Origin: Enhygromyxa salina
GTDB lineage: Bacteria; Myxococcota_A; Polyangia; Nannocystales; Nannocystaceae
Direction of reading: 5' to 3'
Assembly (NCBI RefSeq): GCF_000737335.2
Contig: NZ_JMCC02000032.1
Span: 1-64,000 of the forward strand
Length of the DNA stretch: 64,000 nucleotides
Within the stretch, counting starts at the first letter, position 1, and each line of letters begins with the position of its first letter. The notes beneath the pieces are model-generated. The model had not been told where the DNA came from. It saw nothing but the letters and a program-made list of their open reading frames with translations, and searched no databases. Below, piece after piece: positions 25,478 to 35,117 of the stretch. The position numbers and the translations under genes are program-made.

Positions 25478-25681
25478 CCCCGGGCAGCCCACGGATCTTG
25501 TCCCGCTCCCCCCTAGAGTTCGAGCAGAATCGCTCGGGGAGCACAGATGTCGTGAGTTTTATCTCGAATAATAGATTTGGGTGACTATGGAAACTACTGA
25601 AACTGTCTTAGATACTTGTCATCTCGTCGGGTGAGCGTGGCCCCTCGTCAAACCCTACCGAACCAAGAGAGAACCTCGATC

Positions 25682-26578
25682 ATGAAAACCCTACGACTGC
25701 TATCGCTGTGTCTTGTTGGTGGTGCGCTGACCTTGTCGGCCTGCGGCGACAAGACCGACACCGAGTCCACTGGTGCGAGCACCGTCGCAACCACCTCCAA
25801 CGGTAGCGCCGACACCGACAACGACGAGGACACGGGCGGCCCCGACGACTTTGGTGGCGACGGTGACGGCGATCCTGGGACCACGACAACCACGAGCGCG
25901 GGCTTCGTGCCCACCGACGGCGACATGCCCAGCATCGCGGAGTGTGATCCGTGGGCGCAGGACTGCCCCGAGGGTGAGAAGTGCGTTGCGTACGGCAGCA
26001 CGGGCGGTGGCTGGGATGCCAACAAGTGCGTGCCGATCAACGGCGACGGTACCCAGGGCGAGCCCTGCACCTACGACGGCACCGCGGCGTCCACCGACGA
26101 CTGTAACGCGGACACCTGGTGTTGGAACGTCTCGGAAGAGGGCGTCGGCGTCTGCACCTCGTTCTGCACGGGCTCGCCTGACGACCCGATCTGCGAGCCC
26201 GGCTACGGCTGCTCAATCGCCAACGAGGGGTCGATCACCTTGTGCCTGCTCAACTGCGACCCGCTGCTGCAGGACTGCCCGTCGGCCACGGACTCGTGCT
26301 TCTACGACTTCAGCGGCAACTTCGTGTGTGCCTTCTTCACCCAAAACCTGCCAACCGGTGAGCCCTGTGGCTTCATCAACGACTGCATCGGCGGCGACAT
26401 CTGCCTGGGCGCCGACGTGCTGCCCAGCTGCGCTGGCGCGTCTTGCTGCGCAGAGTTCTGCGACCTGACCGACCCGACCTGCACCGTTGAAGGGACCGAG
26501 TGCACGCCCTTGTTCGAAGACGGCACCGCGCCGCCCGACTACGTCGACGTTGGCGTCTGCATTATCCCCGGCGCCTAG
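25682..26578 (+). CDS. Cys-rich surface lipoprotein
   Basis: A 298-residue protein starting at ATG 25682. The signal peptide ends in LTLSACG (lipobox). A Thr/Ser/Asp-rich linker of about 60 residues follows (DTDNDEDTGGPDDFGGDGDG). The folded part has about 20 cysteines in regularly spaced pairs (CVAYGSTGGGWDANKC, CSIANEGSITLCLLNC), a myxobacterial surface-protein pattern. An A+T-rich stretch at 25540-25620 is the likely promoter, and a hairpin follows the gene. Confidence 0.75.
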   Translation: MKTLRLLSLCLVGGALTLSACGDKTDTESTGASTVATTSNGSADTDNDEDTGGPDDFGGDGDGDPGTTTTTSAGFVPTDGDMPSIAECDPWAQDCPEGEKCVAYGSTGGGWDANKCVPINGDGTQGEPCTYDGTAASTDDCNADTWCWNVSEEGVGVCTSFCTGSPDDPICEPGYGCSIANEGSITLCLLNCDPLLQDCPSATDSCFYDFSGNFVCAFFTQNLPTGEPCGFINDCIGGDICLGADVLPSCAGASCCAEFCDLTDPTCTVEGTECTPLFEDGTAPPDYVDVGVCIIPGA

Positions 26579-26581
26579 TCG

Positions 26582-26600
26582 CTGACTGACTGACTGACTG
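26582..26600. repeat. TGAC microsatellite
   Basis: CTGA/TGAC tetranucleotide units, about 4.75 copies, lie between the stop codon and the terminator hairpin. They are a possible slippage site without coding effect. Confidence 0.6.
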
Positions 26601-26603
26601 CAG

Positions 26604-26627
26604 AGGCCAGCGGCAACGCTGGCCTTT
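26604..26627 (+). terminator. Intrinsic terminator-like hairpin
   Basis: A perfect 9-bp stem AGGCCAGCG / CGCTGGCCT closed by the GNRA-type loop GCAA and followed by a short T run. It lies 25 bases after the lipoprotein stop codon. Confidence 0.65.
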
Positions 26628-26651
26628 GCAATTTGCACGTTGCTCACGAAT

Positions 26652-27713
26652 TCAAAGGTGGACGACCTTGGTGTGTTCTTCGCCGGCGATGAGCCGCAGC
26701 TCTCGCCACGAGCTGCGATCGTTGAGCGAGCTCCAGCGTCGCTCGACCTCGCGGTAGTGCCAGTCGATGTCGACCTGGTAGTAGAGCTGCAGATCCCGGG
26801 TCTCGATGATCTTGCGGATCTCGTTGCTGTGATAGTTGCGGGGATCGTGGTCCGTGTTGGCGCGCTGGCCCATCTCTGCGTAGGTCTGGCCAAGCGCGAT
26901 GAGCAGCTCCTCGACCTCTGCGGCGAGTGGCTTGGCGGGCAGGCCGATGCGCTGGGCCTCGCGCAGGGTGATTGGGTAGCCGTGGGCTGGATACTCGGAA
27001 TTGAGCGCGCGGGCGATCTGCGCCGCTCGTTCTCGGTCGGTGAAGTGATAGGACAAGATCTCCGTGCACAGCTTGATCGACAGCGAGCTGGCCCGATCGA
27101 CCGCCCCGATCACGAGCGGGTGCACGAAATCGAACAGCTTGCCCCACGGGTTCGGCTCGCTGACATCGTGGTCCTGGGCGGCGTCCCCCGGGGTGCCCTC
27201 GCGCCACAGCCGGACCACGCGGACCAGCTCGTCGTGGCTGACGCTCACGCGATCGTTGGTGTGGTCGAGGGGCGAGAGCGCGTGGCGGATCGAGGTGTCG
27301 ACCGCAGACAGATAGCCGAGCGGACCAATCTGGATCTCGTCGGCCCCGAGCGCCAACATCGTCGCAGCCGAGGCCGCCTCGAGGGGGACCAGCGCTGTCA
27401 CCTCGTCGGCCCAGTGGCGCAAGATGTTGGTCATGCGCAGCGCGGCCGTGCCCTGGCCGCCGTCGGACTTGATGAACAAGAACACCCGGCGCGGGCCGTC
27501 GTGGGTGTCCCGGGCGCGACGCAGCACGTGATCGAGCGCCGCGACGTCGGCCTGGCTCATGCTGGCGTGGGGCGAGCACCAATAGCTGACGAAGGCCCCG
27601 CCCAAGGCTTGCTCGAGCCGAGCGATCAGCGGCGCGGTGCGGTTGAACAAGATCGGCGGGCGGCGGATCTCCAGCTTCGGCACCACCACGGGGTCGAGGT
27701 CGGACTCGGACAT
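26652..27713 (-). CDS. SDH/ClpP-class serine protease-like protein
   Basis: A 353-residue protein beginning at MSESDLDPVVV (ATG 27713). The core VFLFIKSDGGQGTAALRMTN with VTALVPLEAASAATMLALGA and DEIQIGPLGYLSAVD matches the SDH_sah/SppA-like crotonase-fold proteases. The Ser of AASAATM is in the nucleophile position. A C-terminal helical region of about 150 residues is family-typical. No signal peptide, so it is probably cytosolic or peripheral at the membrane. It is divergent from the RND transporter across a 52-base promoter region. Confidence 0.75.
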   Translation of the reverse strand: MSESDLDPVVVPKLEIRRPPILFNRTAPLIARLEQALGGAFVSYWCSPHASMSQADVAALDHVLRRARDTHDGPRRVFLFIKSDGGQGTAALRMTNILRHWADEVTALVPLEAASAATMLALGADEIQIGPLGYLSAVDTSIRHALSPLDHTNDRVSVSHDELVRVVRLWREGTPGDAAQDHDVSEPNPWGKLFDFVHPLVIGAVDRASSLSIKLCTEILSYHFTDRERAAQIARALNSEYPAHGYPITLREAQRIGLPAKPLAAEVEELLIALGQTYAEMGQRANTDHDPRNYHSNEIRKIIETRDLQLYYQVDIDWHYREVERRWSSLNDRSSWRELRLIAGEEHTKVVHL

Positions 27714-27721
27714 GTGCAGCG

Positions 27722-27727
27722 AGCATA
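27722..27727 (-). promoter_or_regulatory. -10 box TATGCT, leaderless start
   Basis: TATGCT lies eight bases before the ATG at 27713, within a compact divergent promoter. Confidence 0.4.
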
Positions 27728-27753
27728 GCGCTGTCGGTGGCGGCGTCCGGCTG

Positions 27754-27759
27754 TAGACT
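27754..27759 (+). promoter_or_regulatory. -10 box TAGACT, leaderless start
   Basis: TAGACT lies six bases before the GTG at 27766. A weak -35 (CTGTCG at 27731) is spaced 17 bases upstream. Confidence 0.4.
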
Positions 27760-27765
27760 CCGGGC

Positions 27766-30117
27766 GTGTCTGACCGCGAGCGCGCCACGCGAAGTAGTCG
27801 GCTGCTCGCGTGGGTGATCGCGGGCGTGCTGCGGCATCGCAAGCTCGCGCTGATCGGGGTGGTGATCACGGTGGCGGCCGCCGCTCTTGGGCTCACGCGG
27901 CTGCAGGTCGACTTCTCGTCAACGGCGTTCTACGGCGACGCGTCCGCGGCCGCCCAGCGCTTGGCCGACCACCACGCCAACTGGGGCGCCGACGACGACA
28001 CGCTGCTGGTGCTGATCGAGCCGAGCGCCGCCCACGATCCCGCGGGTGTGCTCAGCGGCGAGCGGCTCGAGGTGATCGCTGCGCTGGATCGTGCGCTCGC
28101 GGGCGCGTCGCAGGTTGACGAGGTCGTGTCGATCGCAACCCTCGCGCTGCCGCTGCCACCCGCGGTGCCGGGACCACCAGGCGACGCTGCGTTCCCGAGC
28201 GTCGCCGCGGCGCTGGGGCTCGCCGCCCTCGAGCCCGCGCCGCGCCGCGCCCTGCTCGAGCGGATGCCCTTCGTACCCACGCTGTTGTCGGCCGACGGCG
28301 GCCTGACCGTGATCGCGGTGGAGCTCAGCTTCTCGACCGACGACGTGCTGCGGGCCCGGTCGGTCGTCGACGAGCTCGAGGTGGTGTTGGCCAGCCATGA
28401 TCAGGCGCTGGCCAAGGTGGGCCTGACGCGGCAGATCGCGGGCGTCCCAGCCGTGCGCGCTGGGTTCATGGGCTTGGTCGTGCGCGATCAGCTGGTGTTG
28501 GTGCCGCTGACCTTGCTGGTGATCGCCGGGGCGCTGTTCGTGGTGTTTCGCCGGCTGCACGGCGTGGTGATCCCGGCGCTCGCGGCCGGGCTGCCAACCT
28601 TGATGTTGGTGGGGATCATGGGCTGGACGGGCGAGGGCCTGGGCTTGCTGAACCAGGCCTACTTCACCCTGCTGCCGGTGATCGCCGTCGCCGACGCGAT
28701 CCACCTGCTGGCGCGCTATCACGAGGAGCGCCGCGCAGGTGGCCACACGCAGGACCAGGCGATCGTGCGCGCGGGCTCGCGGGTCGGTGTGGCGTGCTTG
28801 CTGACCTCGCTGACGACCGCGACCGGCTTCGCCTCGCTCGCGCTGGCGGACATGCCGATCCTGCGTGGGTTTGGGCTGTACGCCGCGCTGGGGGTGGTGC
28901 TCGCGTTCGTGACCGTGATCGTGCTGGTGCCGCTGCTGCTGACCTTCGTGGAGGACGACCGCCACCCGCCGCCGCTGCCCGGGCTGCGCTGGGTCGATGT
29001 CGTGGTCGGCTTTGCGATCCGGCGGCCCGGTGTCGTGCTGATCAGCAGCTTGGCGGTGGTGCTGCTCGCGTTGCTGCCGGCCTCGCGGGTGCAGATCGAC
29101 AATCAAATCTCGGGTCTGCTCGAGCCCACGCACCCAACCAGCGTGGCGAGCAAGACAGTCGACGAGCAGCTCGGTGGTGTGCTGGGTTTGGAGTTCGAGC
29201 TGCGCGCGCCCGCGGGCGTCGACCTGCGCGACCCGGAGCTGCTCGCGGCGATCCACGGATTCGAGCTGTGGCTGGCCAAGCAAGACGGCGTTCGCGTGGT
29301 CCAGGGTCTGGCGTCGATCGTGGCGGGTACGGGCGAGCTGCTTGGTGAGCCCAACCAGGTCCCGGGGTCGCGCGAGCAGATCGACGCCCGGATCGCCACG
29401 ATCGCCGCCTATGCCCCGCTCGACCGGCTCGAGCGCGACGATGGCCAACACCTGCGGATCCACGCGGGCATGCCCGACATCGGTGGGCAGCGCTTCGTCG
29501 TGGTCGCCGAGCAAGCGGAACACGAGCTCGAGCGCCGGCTGGCGGCGGTGCCTGGCGGCGCGCAGGTTCAGGCCTACGCGACCGGGACCGCGTTGCTCGC
29601 CTACCGCGGCGTCAACGGCATCACCAAGGACGTCCGCGATTCGTTCGTGTTGGTGTTTGCGGTGATCATCGGTGTGATCGCGCTGTTGTTTCGGAGCTTG
29701 TGGCCGGCGTTGATCGGCGTGCTGCCCAACGGCGCGCCGCTGCTGCTGGGCTACGCGATGCTCGGCGTGCTCGGGCAGGTGTTGGATCCGCTGGCGGCCG
29801 TGATCTTGACGCTGGCGCTGGGGATCGCGGTTGATGACACCTTGCACATCATGGTCCGCACCCGCGAAGAGCTGCGCGACGGCGCCGAGCTCGAGCCTGC
29901 GCTGCGCCGGGCGATCGGACACACGGGGCGGGCGGTGTTGGTGACCAGCGTTGTCATCGTTGGCGGCCTGTCGCTGGAGATGCTGTCCTCGTTTCCGCCG
30001 ATGCAGCTGCTGGGGTTGCTGGGCGGGGGGGTGATCGCGTTTGCGGTGGTGATGGACCTGCTCTTGTTGCCCGCGCTGATCGTGCTGGTGCGTGGGCGCG
30101 GGCTACTCAGTCGCTGA
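27766..30117 (+). CDS. RND/MMPL-family transporter
   Basis: A 783-residue membrane protein with the two-fold RND layout: one helix, a large periplasmic loop, five helices, then the same again (12 helices). The paired helix-4 and helix-10 acidic motifs VIAVADAIHLLARYHEE and GIAVDDTLHIMVRTREE identify a sterol-sensing-domain-like exporter of the MMPL/HpnN type. HpnN-type relatives move hopanoids or lipids to the outer membrane. In a sterol-equipped organism a lipid or sterol cargo is tempting but unproven. No membrane-fusion or outer-membrane partner is adjacent. Confidence 0.8.
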   Translation: MSDRERATRSSRLLAWVIAGVLRHRKLALIGVVITVAAAALGLTRLQVDFSSTAFYGDASAAAQRLADHHANWGADDDTLLVLIEPSAAHDPAGVLSGERLEVIAALDRALAGASQVDEVVSIATLALPLPPAVPGPPGDAAFPSVAAALGLAALEPAPRRALLERMPFVPTLLSADGGLTVIAVELSFSTDDVLRARSVVDELEVVLASHDQALAKVGLTRQIAGVPAVRAGFMGLVVRDQLVLVPLTLLVIAGALFVVFRRLHGVVIPALAAGLPTLMLVGIMGWTGEGLGLLNQAYFTLLPVIAVADAIHLLARYHEERRAGGHTQDQAIVRAGSRVGVACLLTSLTTATGFASLALADMPILRGFGLYAALGVVLAFVTVIVLVPLLLTFVEDDRHPPPLPGLRWVDVVVGFAIRRPGVVLISSLAVVLLALLPASRVQIDNQISGLLEPTHPTSVASKTVDEQLGGVLGLEFELRAPAGVDLRDPELLAAIHGFELWLAKQDGVRVVQGLASIVAGTGELLGEPNQVPGSREQIDARIATIAAYAPLDRLERDDGQHLRIHAGMPDIGGQRFVVVAEQAEHELERRLAAVPGGAQVQAYATGTALLAYRGVNGITKDVRDSFVLVFAVIIGVIALLFRSLWPALIGVLPNGAPLLLGYAMLGVLGQVLDPLAAVILTLALGIAVDDTLHIMVRTREELRDGAELEPALRRAIGHTGRAVLVTSVVIVGGLSLEMLSSFPPMQLLGLLGGGVIAFAVVMDLLLLPALIVLVRGRGLLSR

Positions 30118-30129
30118 ACAGACCGCCAG

Positions 30130-30400
30130 CGCTGCGACGCGCCCGAGCTCATCCCCGCTGTTCGTGGCCGAGCAGCTGGCCAGCGCCCTCGCCTACGTGC
30201 ACGCGCTCACCGACGACAGCGGCCGGGCGCTGGGCTTGGTTCACCGCGACGTCAGCCCAACCAACGTGCTGGTCTCGCGCACGGGGGCGGTCAAGCTCAG
30301 CGACTTTGGCATCGCCAAGGGCGACCGCACCTGGGGTCGGCTGCGCAAGGGCAAGTATGCCTATATGTTCATGAACTTGCCTCGGGGGTCACCTGGATGT
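30130..30400 (+). pseudogene. Ser/Thr kinase fragment
   Basis: The frame contains VAEQLASALAYVHAL, then GLVHRDVSPTNVLVSRTGAV, then KLSDFGIAKGDRT, then KGKYAYM. These are the catalytic loop, DFG and activation segment of a Pkn2-like Hanks kinase. The glycine-rich loop, VAIK Lys and C-lobe are missing, and the SPEQ motif expected after YAYM is lost. It is a relic between the transporter and a lipoprotein gene. Confidence 0.65.
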
Positions 30401-30560
30401 GCCGCGAGCTGGGGCGACCGATCACAGACAGCGCCAGATGGGCCTGCGTGGGCGTTGGCCGGATCCATCGCCAGACACGGTCTCGCCGAGTTAACGCGGG
30501 CGGGCGAGTTCTCGCGCGTCGCTGTATCGCCGAACCGAGCCAGCGTGTGATGATCCACCC

Positions 30561-31226
30561 ATGACCTTCCAACTAGACAATCGTGCCGGGCCGCGGGTGC
30601 TCTGGCCACTCGCCACGACGATCGCGATGTTGCCGTTGCTTGGCTGCGGTCCCGGCTCGATCGGTGACGGCGGGACGTTTCGAATCACCGCCGTCGACTT
30701 CGACGGCGACGCGACGCTCACCTTGACCTTCAGCCATCCCGTCGCGAACGTCGACGCGATCGATCCCAACGACTTTCGAATCAGCGTCGCCCAGACCTAC
30801 TCGATCACCTACACGGATCCCGACTACGGGACCTACACCTACGCGGGCACCTTCTACTCGGACCTTGGCGCGTTCGGATACAACTACCAGTACGAGTACA
30901 CGCGCTTCGAGATCGTGTCCGCCACGCTCGGCGCTGACAACCAGATCCGGCTCGAGGGCCAGTTCGCGTTTGGTGACGACGTGTGCGAGCAGCTTGCCTA
31001 CGCCCAGCAGCAATTCGAGATGTACCTGGCCCAGTACCCAGGTTCGAAGGTCGAGATCGGCATGTTCCTGCACTACGCCGCCGGCGACATTCCGGTGCTG
31101 AGCGAGCGTGACGAGACGATCGCCAACATCGGCGCGCAGTGGGTGCTGACCGAGTCGCTGTACATGCAGAACGACGTGTACGGGTTTCCAAATCTGCAGC
31201 CGCGGCTCGAGATCCCCTGTCCGTAG
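30561..31226 (+). CDS. Lipoprotein of unknown function
   Basis: A 221-residue protein with a signal peptide ending in LPLLGCG (lipobox near residue 29). The mature part is beta-rich and Tyr-rich (YTDPDYGTYTYAGTFYSDLG), resembling an Ig-like or SbsA-type domain at its start (TFRITAVDFDGDATLTLTFS). No clear family call. Confidence 0.65.
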   Translation: MTFQLDNRAGPRVLWPLATTIAMLPLLGCGPGSIGDGGTFRITAVDFDGDATLTLTFSHPVANVDAIDPNDFRISVAQTYSITYTDPDYGTYTYAGTFYSDLGAFGYNYQYEYTRFEIVSATLGADNQIRLEGQFAFGDDVCEQLAYAQQQFEMYLAQYPGSKVEIGMFLHYAAGDIPVLSERDETIANIGAQWVLTESLYMQNDVYGFPNLQPRLEIPCP

Positions 31227-31363
31227 CGCGCCGCGCGAACGAGTGTGGCTGAGGTCAATCGTTCGTCGTCATCGCTCGACTATCACCGATGCATGACGAG
31301 GTCACCGACGCAGGAGCGACCGCTAGCCATAGGCATCGAGCATCGGGCGCGGGGGGGTCGAGT

Positions 31364-33979
31364 ATGACGACGCGGACACCGGCGCAGGCGAACGAGCAGA
31401 TGACGACGGGCCTGAGTTCGCCGCGGGCGGGGACCCCCGCGCAGACGACCGACGGTGGCCAGCGGGCCGTTCCAACCCAGCTCTCGTGGGACGGCGGGCG
31501 GAGCCTCGAGGCCGAGGTCGAATTCCGCTCGACGCTCGTTGGGCTGGCGCTGCTCGACGACGTCGAGCCCGTGACCATCGGGCGCGACCAGCGATACACG
31601 ATCCGTCGCCTGCTTGGCCGTGGGGCCATGGGCGCCGTGTTCTTCGCCGACGACCGCGTGCTCCGACGACCGGTAGCGATCAAGGTCATGTCGAAGCTCC
31701 TGACCAACCGTCACCGATCTCAGGATCGGCTTCGGCGCGAGGCGTGGGCCTTGGCGCTGCTCGATGACCCCAATGTGTTGTCTGTCTATGACGTCGACAT
31801 CGCCGCCAGTGGCGAGCTCTTCATCGCCATGCAATACGTGGCGGGGCACAACCTGCGAGAGTGGGCCGAGGCGACGAAACCGACGCGTGCCCAGCTGATC
31901 TCGGTGTTCGTGGCGGCCGGTCGCGGGCTGGCGGCGGCTCATGAAAAGGGCCTGGTGCATCGCGACTTCAAGCCCGACAACGTGCTGCTGCAACAGGACG
32001 GACGGGCGTTGGTCGCCGACTTCGGGCTCGCTGGGGGGGCGCCGCTCTCGTTACACCAACCCGCCACTCCCGAGCATGGGGGGACCGCGACCGAGGCGAG
32101 CTTCATGGGGACCCCGGCCTACATGCCGCCCGAGCAGCGACGTGGTCAGGGTGTCGAGGCTCGCAGTGATCAGTACGCATATTGTGTCTCGCTGTGGGAG
32201 CTGCTGGTTGGCGAGCGACCCACGCCGCAGACGATCGGCCAGCGACCGCGAGAGCTCCCACGCTGGCTCTACCGTCTGCTTCGCCGCGGGCTCGCCGAGC
32301 GCGTCGAGGATCGTCATGCGGACATGTCCACGCTCGTCGCCGCGCTCGAGCATACGCCGACGCGTCGGCGCCGATACGCGTGGGTCGGCGGGGCCGTCGG
32401 CTTGGGCGGCGTGCTGGTGTTCGCTGGGATGCAGCTCGGATCCACACCTGATCCAGCGTCGGGGCAGGCAGCCGCCGATCCATGCGCGCAGGTCGGCCTC
32501 GAGCTGGAACGGGTCTGGAACCCGGCCCGCAAGCAAGCCCTCGCTGCCCACTTGCGCGAGCTCGAGCTCGACGAGACCGGGCTCGCGGCCCGAAGTGTGA
32601 TCGACAGTCTCGATCGTGCGGCGACCCAGTGGCGCGAAGATCGAGTCGCGGCGTGCGGCCAGGGCGTGGATTCGGGATGCCACGAGCGTTGGGTGCGACG
32701 CTTCGATCGTCGCGTCGAGCTGCTCAGCGCGCTCGATCCGGCCGCGGCGCCAAGGATCAGCGAGCTGCTCGAGCCGCTTCACACCCGCGCCTACTGTGAC
32801 CTGGTCGCGGTGCCGCTCGACAGCGCGACCGATGAGGCGCTCGACCAAGTCGAGCTCAGCGAGGCGCTGGCCGACTACGATGAGGCGCTCGCGCGCGGCG
32901 AGCAGCTATGGGCCGGCGTCCAAGCCCGAAGCAGCTGCACGCAGTCCGGTGTCTACTCGGACGAGGCCGCCGCGGTGAGCTACCGACTTGGCCACATTCA
33001 TGGCGAGCGGCACGACGCCAAGCAGGCGCTGGGTTGGCTCGACCTGTCAATCGTTCACGCGCTGGCCTGCGCGAACGACTCGCTGCTGGCTGCTGCGCAC
33101 TTGCGGGCGGCCAAGATCTCGGCCGCAGACGACAACGCGCTCGAGAGCGCAGCCCGTTCGTTGCGCGAGGCCAAGGCGATCATGGATCGCTCCCGTGATC
33201 TGCCTGAAGACCTGCGCGTCGAGTACGAGCTGACCCAGGGTCTGGTCGAGCTCAACCGGGGTGACTACGCCAAGGCAACTGCCCGGCTCGAGCGCGTTCG
33301 CACGCAGCTGAGCGAGCATCCGTTGCTAGAGCTCGAAGCGCTGATCAACTTGGGGGTCGCGGCCAACGGTCTCGGGGACCGTGACGCGGCCCGAGCGGCG
33401 TGGGAGCGCGCTCGCGAGCTCGGCGCGGGGCTGCCCGGGAATCCACCAGAGCTCGACATCGCAACCCTCAACTATGGACTCGCGCTCGCGCACGCCGACC
33501 CGCCGTCCCGCGACGCTGCTGGCGAAGTCTTGAGACTCGTGATCGCTAGCCGGCACCCTAGTGTCCGACTGCGCGCGACCACGGGCTTGATCGAGCTCGA
33601 GTCCAATCGTGGACATTCAGCCGAAGCGCTTCGGCTCGCGCCCGGACTGCTCGAGCTCGCCCGCGCACATCCGGACCAACCTGCGGACGATCGCGCGTTT
33701 GCCCTGTTTTGGGCGGGGCAGATTCTGGCTGACGCCCGCGACAGGCGAGGTCTCGAGGCGCTGACCGAGGCGCTTGCGATATTCGAGGAACACCTCGCGC
33801 AGCTACCCGAGCGGGTCAACTGCGAGCTCTCGCTGGCGTGGAACCTGCTCGAATTCGGCGAGGTCGAGCTGGCTCGACGCCACCATCGACGCTTGCTGTC
33901 GCTCGATCCCTCGCTCACTCGAGATCTGGGCCCGTTGCTCGCCGAGTTCGGTCGCGCCCTCGATCACGAGCGTGGGTGA
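31364..33979 (+). CDS. Membrane Ser/Thr protein kinase with TPR-like tail
   Basis: An 871-residue Hanks-type kinase. Visible motifs: GRGAMGAVF loop, VAIKVM, HRDFKPDNVLL, VADFGLA, GTPAYMPPEQ. A transmembrane helix follows near residue 340 (WVGGAVGLGGVLVFAGMQL). About 500 residues of helical TPR-like repeats then lie outside (EALARGEQLWAGVQARSSC and similar). The ATG at 31364 is preferred over 31289 because a G7 tract precedes it. The RD in the catalytic loop indicates an active kinase. An ECF sigma factor gene 0.4 kb downstream suggests a signalling pair, as is common in Nannocystineae. Confidence 0.85.
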   Translation: MTTRTPAQANEQMTTGLSSPRAGTPAQTTDGGQRAVPTQLSWDGGRSLEAEVEFRSTLVGLALLDDVEPVTIGRDQRYTIRRLLGRGAMGAVFFADDRVLRRPVAIKVMSKLLTNRHRSQDRLRREAWALALLDDPNVLSVYDVDIAASGELFIAMQYVAGHNLREWAEATKPTRAQLISVFVAAGRGLAAAHEKGLVHRDFKPDNVLLQQDGRALVADFGLAGGAPLSLHQPATPEHGGTATEASFMGTPAYMPPEQRRGQGVEARSDQYAYCVSLWELLVGERPTPQTIGQRPRELPRWLYRLLRRGLAERVEDRHADMSTLVAALEHTPTRRRRYAWVGGAVGLGGVLVFAGMQLGSTPDPASGQAAADPCAQVGLELERVWNPARKQALAAHLRELELDETGLAARSVIDSLDRAATQWREDRVAACGQGVDSGCHERWVRRFDRRVELLSALDPAAAPRISELLEPLHTRAYCDLVAVPLDSATDEALDQVELSEALADYDEALARGEQLWAGVQARSSCTQSGVYSDEAAAVSYRLGHIHGERHDAKQALGWLDLSIVHALACANDSLLAAAHLRAAKISAADDNALESAARSLREAKAIMDRSRDLPEDLRVEYELTQGLVELNRGDYAKATARLERVRTQLSEHPLLELEALINLGVAANGLGDRDAARAAWERARELGAGLPGNPPELDIATLNYGLALAHADPPSRDAAGEVLRLVIASRHPSVRLRATTGLIELESNRGHSAEALRLAPGLLELARAHPDQPADDRAFALFWAGQILADARDRRGLEALTEALAIFEEHLAQLPERVNCELSLAWNLLEFGEVELARRHHRRLLSLDPSLTRDLGPLLAEFGRALDHERG

Positions 33980-34102
33980 GCGGCCTGACTCGGATCGCAC
34001 TTTTTTGGGTTCCGCGGCAATCGTTCGCGTGAACCCAACGACCATTGAGAAGCGAGCCACCGCGTCGAAAGGGCTCGATTAACCCTTCCAGAGGATGTAC
34101 CC

Positions 34103-34315
34103 ATGCGAACGAGGCTGCGAACCGCTGCCGTGACGATCTGTGTCATGAGCACGCCCATGATGTGCACGATGAGCGACCCAGGGACCAAAGGGCCGCCACC
34201 CCAGTTCCCACCGATCGAGACCGAGCCACCGCTGCTGGTCCGACCGACCGTCCTCAAGCTCATTCCGACCCGAACCCCGCCCCAAGACACGCACTTCATG
34301 CCGCTCCCACAGTAG
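34103..34315 (+). CDS. Small exported Pro-rich protein
   Basis: A 70-residue protein. The ATG is preceded by CAGAGGATG. The N-terminus RTRLRTAAVTICVMSTPMMC could be a signal peptide with a Cys at residue 21. The mature part is Pro-rich (TKGPPPQFPPIETEPP). It lies between the kinase and the sigma factor genes. Short, so only moderate confidence. Confidence 0.45.
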   Translation: MRTRLRTAAVTICVMSTPMMCTMSDPGTKGPPPQFPPIETEPPLLVRPTVLKLIPTRTPPQDTHFMPLPQ

Positions 34316-34353
34316 TCAGGAGTTGCTGCGGCCTCGCTTCCTAGGAGCTGTGT

Positions 34354-34359
34354 TAGAGT
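34354..34359 (+). promoter_or_regulatory. -10 box TAGAGT, leaderless start
   Basis: TAGAGT lies seven bases before the in-frame GTG at 34367, and an alternative GTG at 34358 falls inside the box. This places the sigma factor start at 34367. Confidence 0.4.
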
Positions 34360-34366
34360 GCCCGCG

Positions 34367-34999
34367 GTGCGGGACGACACGGATCTTCAGTTGATCGAGC
34401 GTTGGAGAGAGGGTGACCGCCGAGCGGGGCACGTGCTCGTGGCCCGGTATTTCGACCCCGTCAGGGCTTACTTTCTCAATGCGGTCGGGGACGCGGAGCG
34501 CGATGATCTCGTCCAAGAGACCTTTCGTCGGCTGGTCTCGGCGGTCCCTAATTTCGAGGGGCGCTCGAGCTTTCGCACCTATCTGTTCAAGATCGCCCGG
34601 TTCACGCTCTTCGATTTTCTTCGTCAACGCTATCGGGGCAAGGGAGAGTTCGACCCCATGCTGCACTCTGTCGAGGACCTCGACGGTGTCTCGCCCTCGC
34701 ACCTCGTCACGGCGATCGAGCGTCACCAGCAGCTGCTCGCGTGTGTTCGCAAATTGCCAGTCGAGACCAAGCAGCTGCTCGAGCTGTACTACTGGCATGA
34801 TCACACGGCAGCCGAGCTCGCCGAGGGCTTTGGCATCCCCGAGCGAACCTTGCGTAGTCGCTTGGTCGCTGCCCGCCAGCGCTTGCTCGCGTGCATGCAG
34901 GCCGGCGCCGAGCCAACCAACGAGCTCGACCTCGCGCTCGAGGGGCAGCTGCGCCAGATCGGTGAATTCTTGCGGTCGGGCCACGTTCAGGGCGAGTGA
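34367..34999 (+). CDS. ECF sigma factor
   Basis: A 210-residue sigma-70 family factor. Region 2 is HVLVARYFDPVRAYFLNAVG with DDLVQETFRRLV and FRTYLFKIARFTLFDFLR. Region 4 is KQLLELYYWHDHTAAELAEG with IPERTLRSRLVAARQRLL. A short tail follows. No anti-sigma gene is adjacent; the upstream TPR kinase may provide control. It precedes a Cys-rich lipoprotein, a plausible target. Confidence 0.85.
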   Translation: MRDDTDLQLIERWREGDRRAGHVLVARYFDPVRAYFLNAVGDAERDDLVQETFRRLVSAVPNFEGRSSFRTYLFKIARFTLFDFLRQRYRGKGEFDPMLHSVEDLDGVSPSHLVTAIERHQQLLACVRKLPVETKQLLELYYWHDHTAAELAEGFGIPERTLRSRLVAARQRLLACMQAGAEPTNELDLALEGQLRQIGEFLRSGHVQGE

Positions 35000-35117
35000 C
35001 GTCACCTCGCTTCGGGTGGTGATTGAGCTGGCCGGGACGTCGCATGGATAGATTTGAAGTGAGGTGCCTCATTGTTCTTCGCTCAGTCGAACCCGCGCGC
35101 GCAGCGACTTGCAGAGT

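Noticed and set aside
27919..29922. 667-codon minus-strand frame opposite the RND transporter
   Set aside because: Gln/His/Arg-rich antisense shadow; the transporter motifs are unambiguous on the plus strand.
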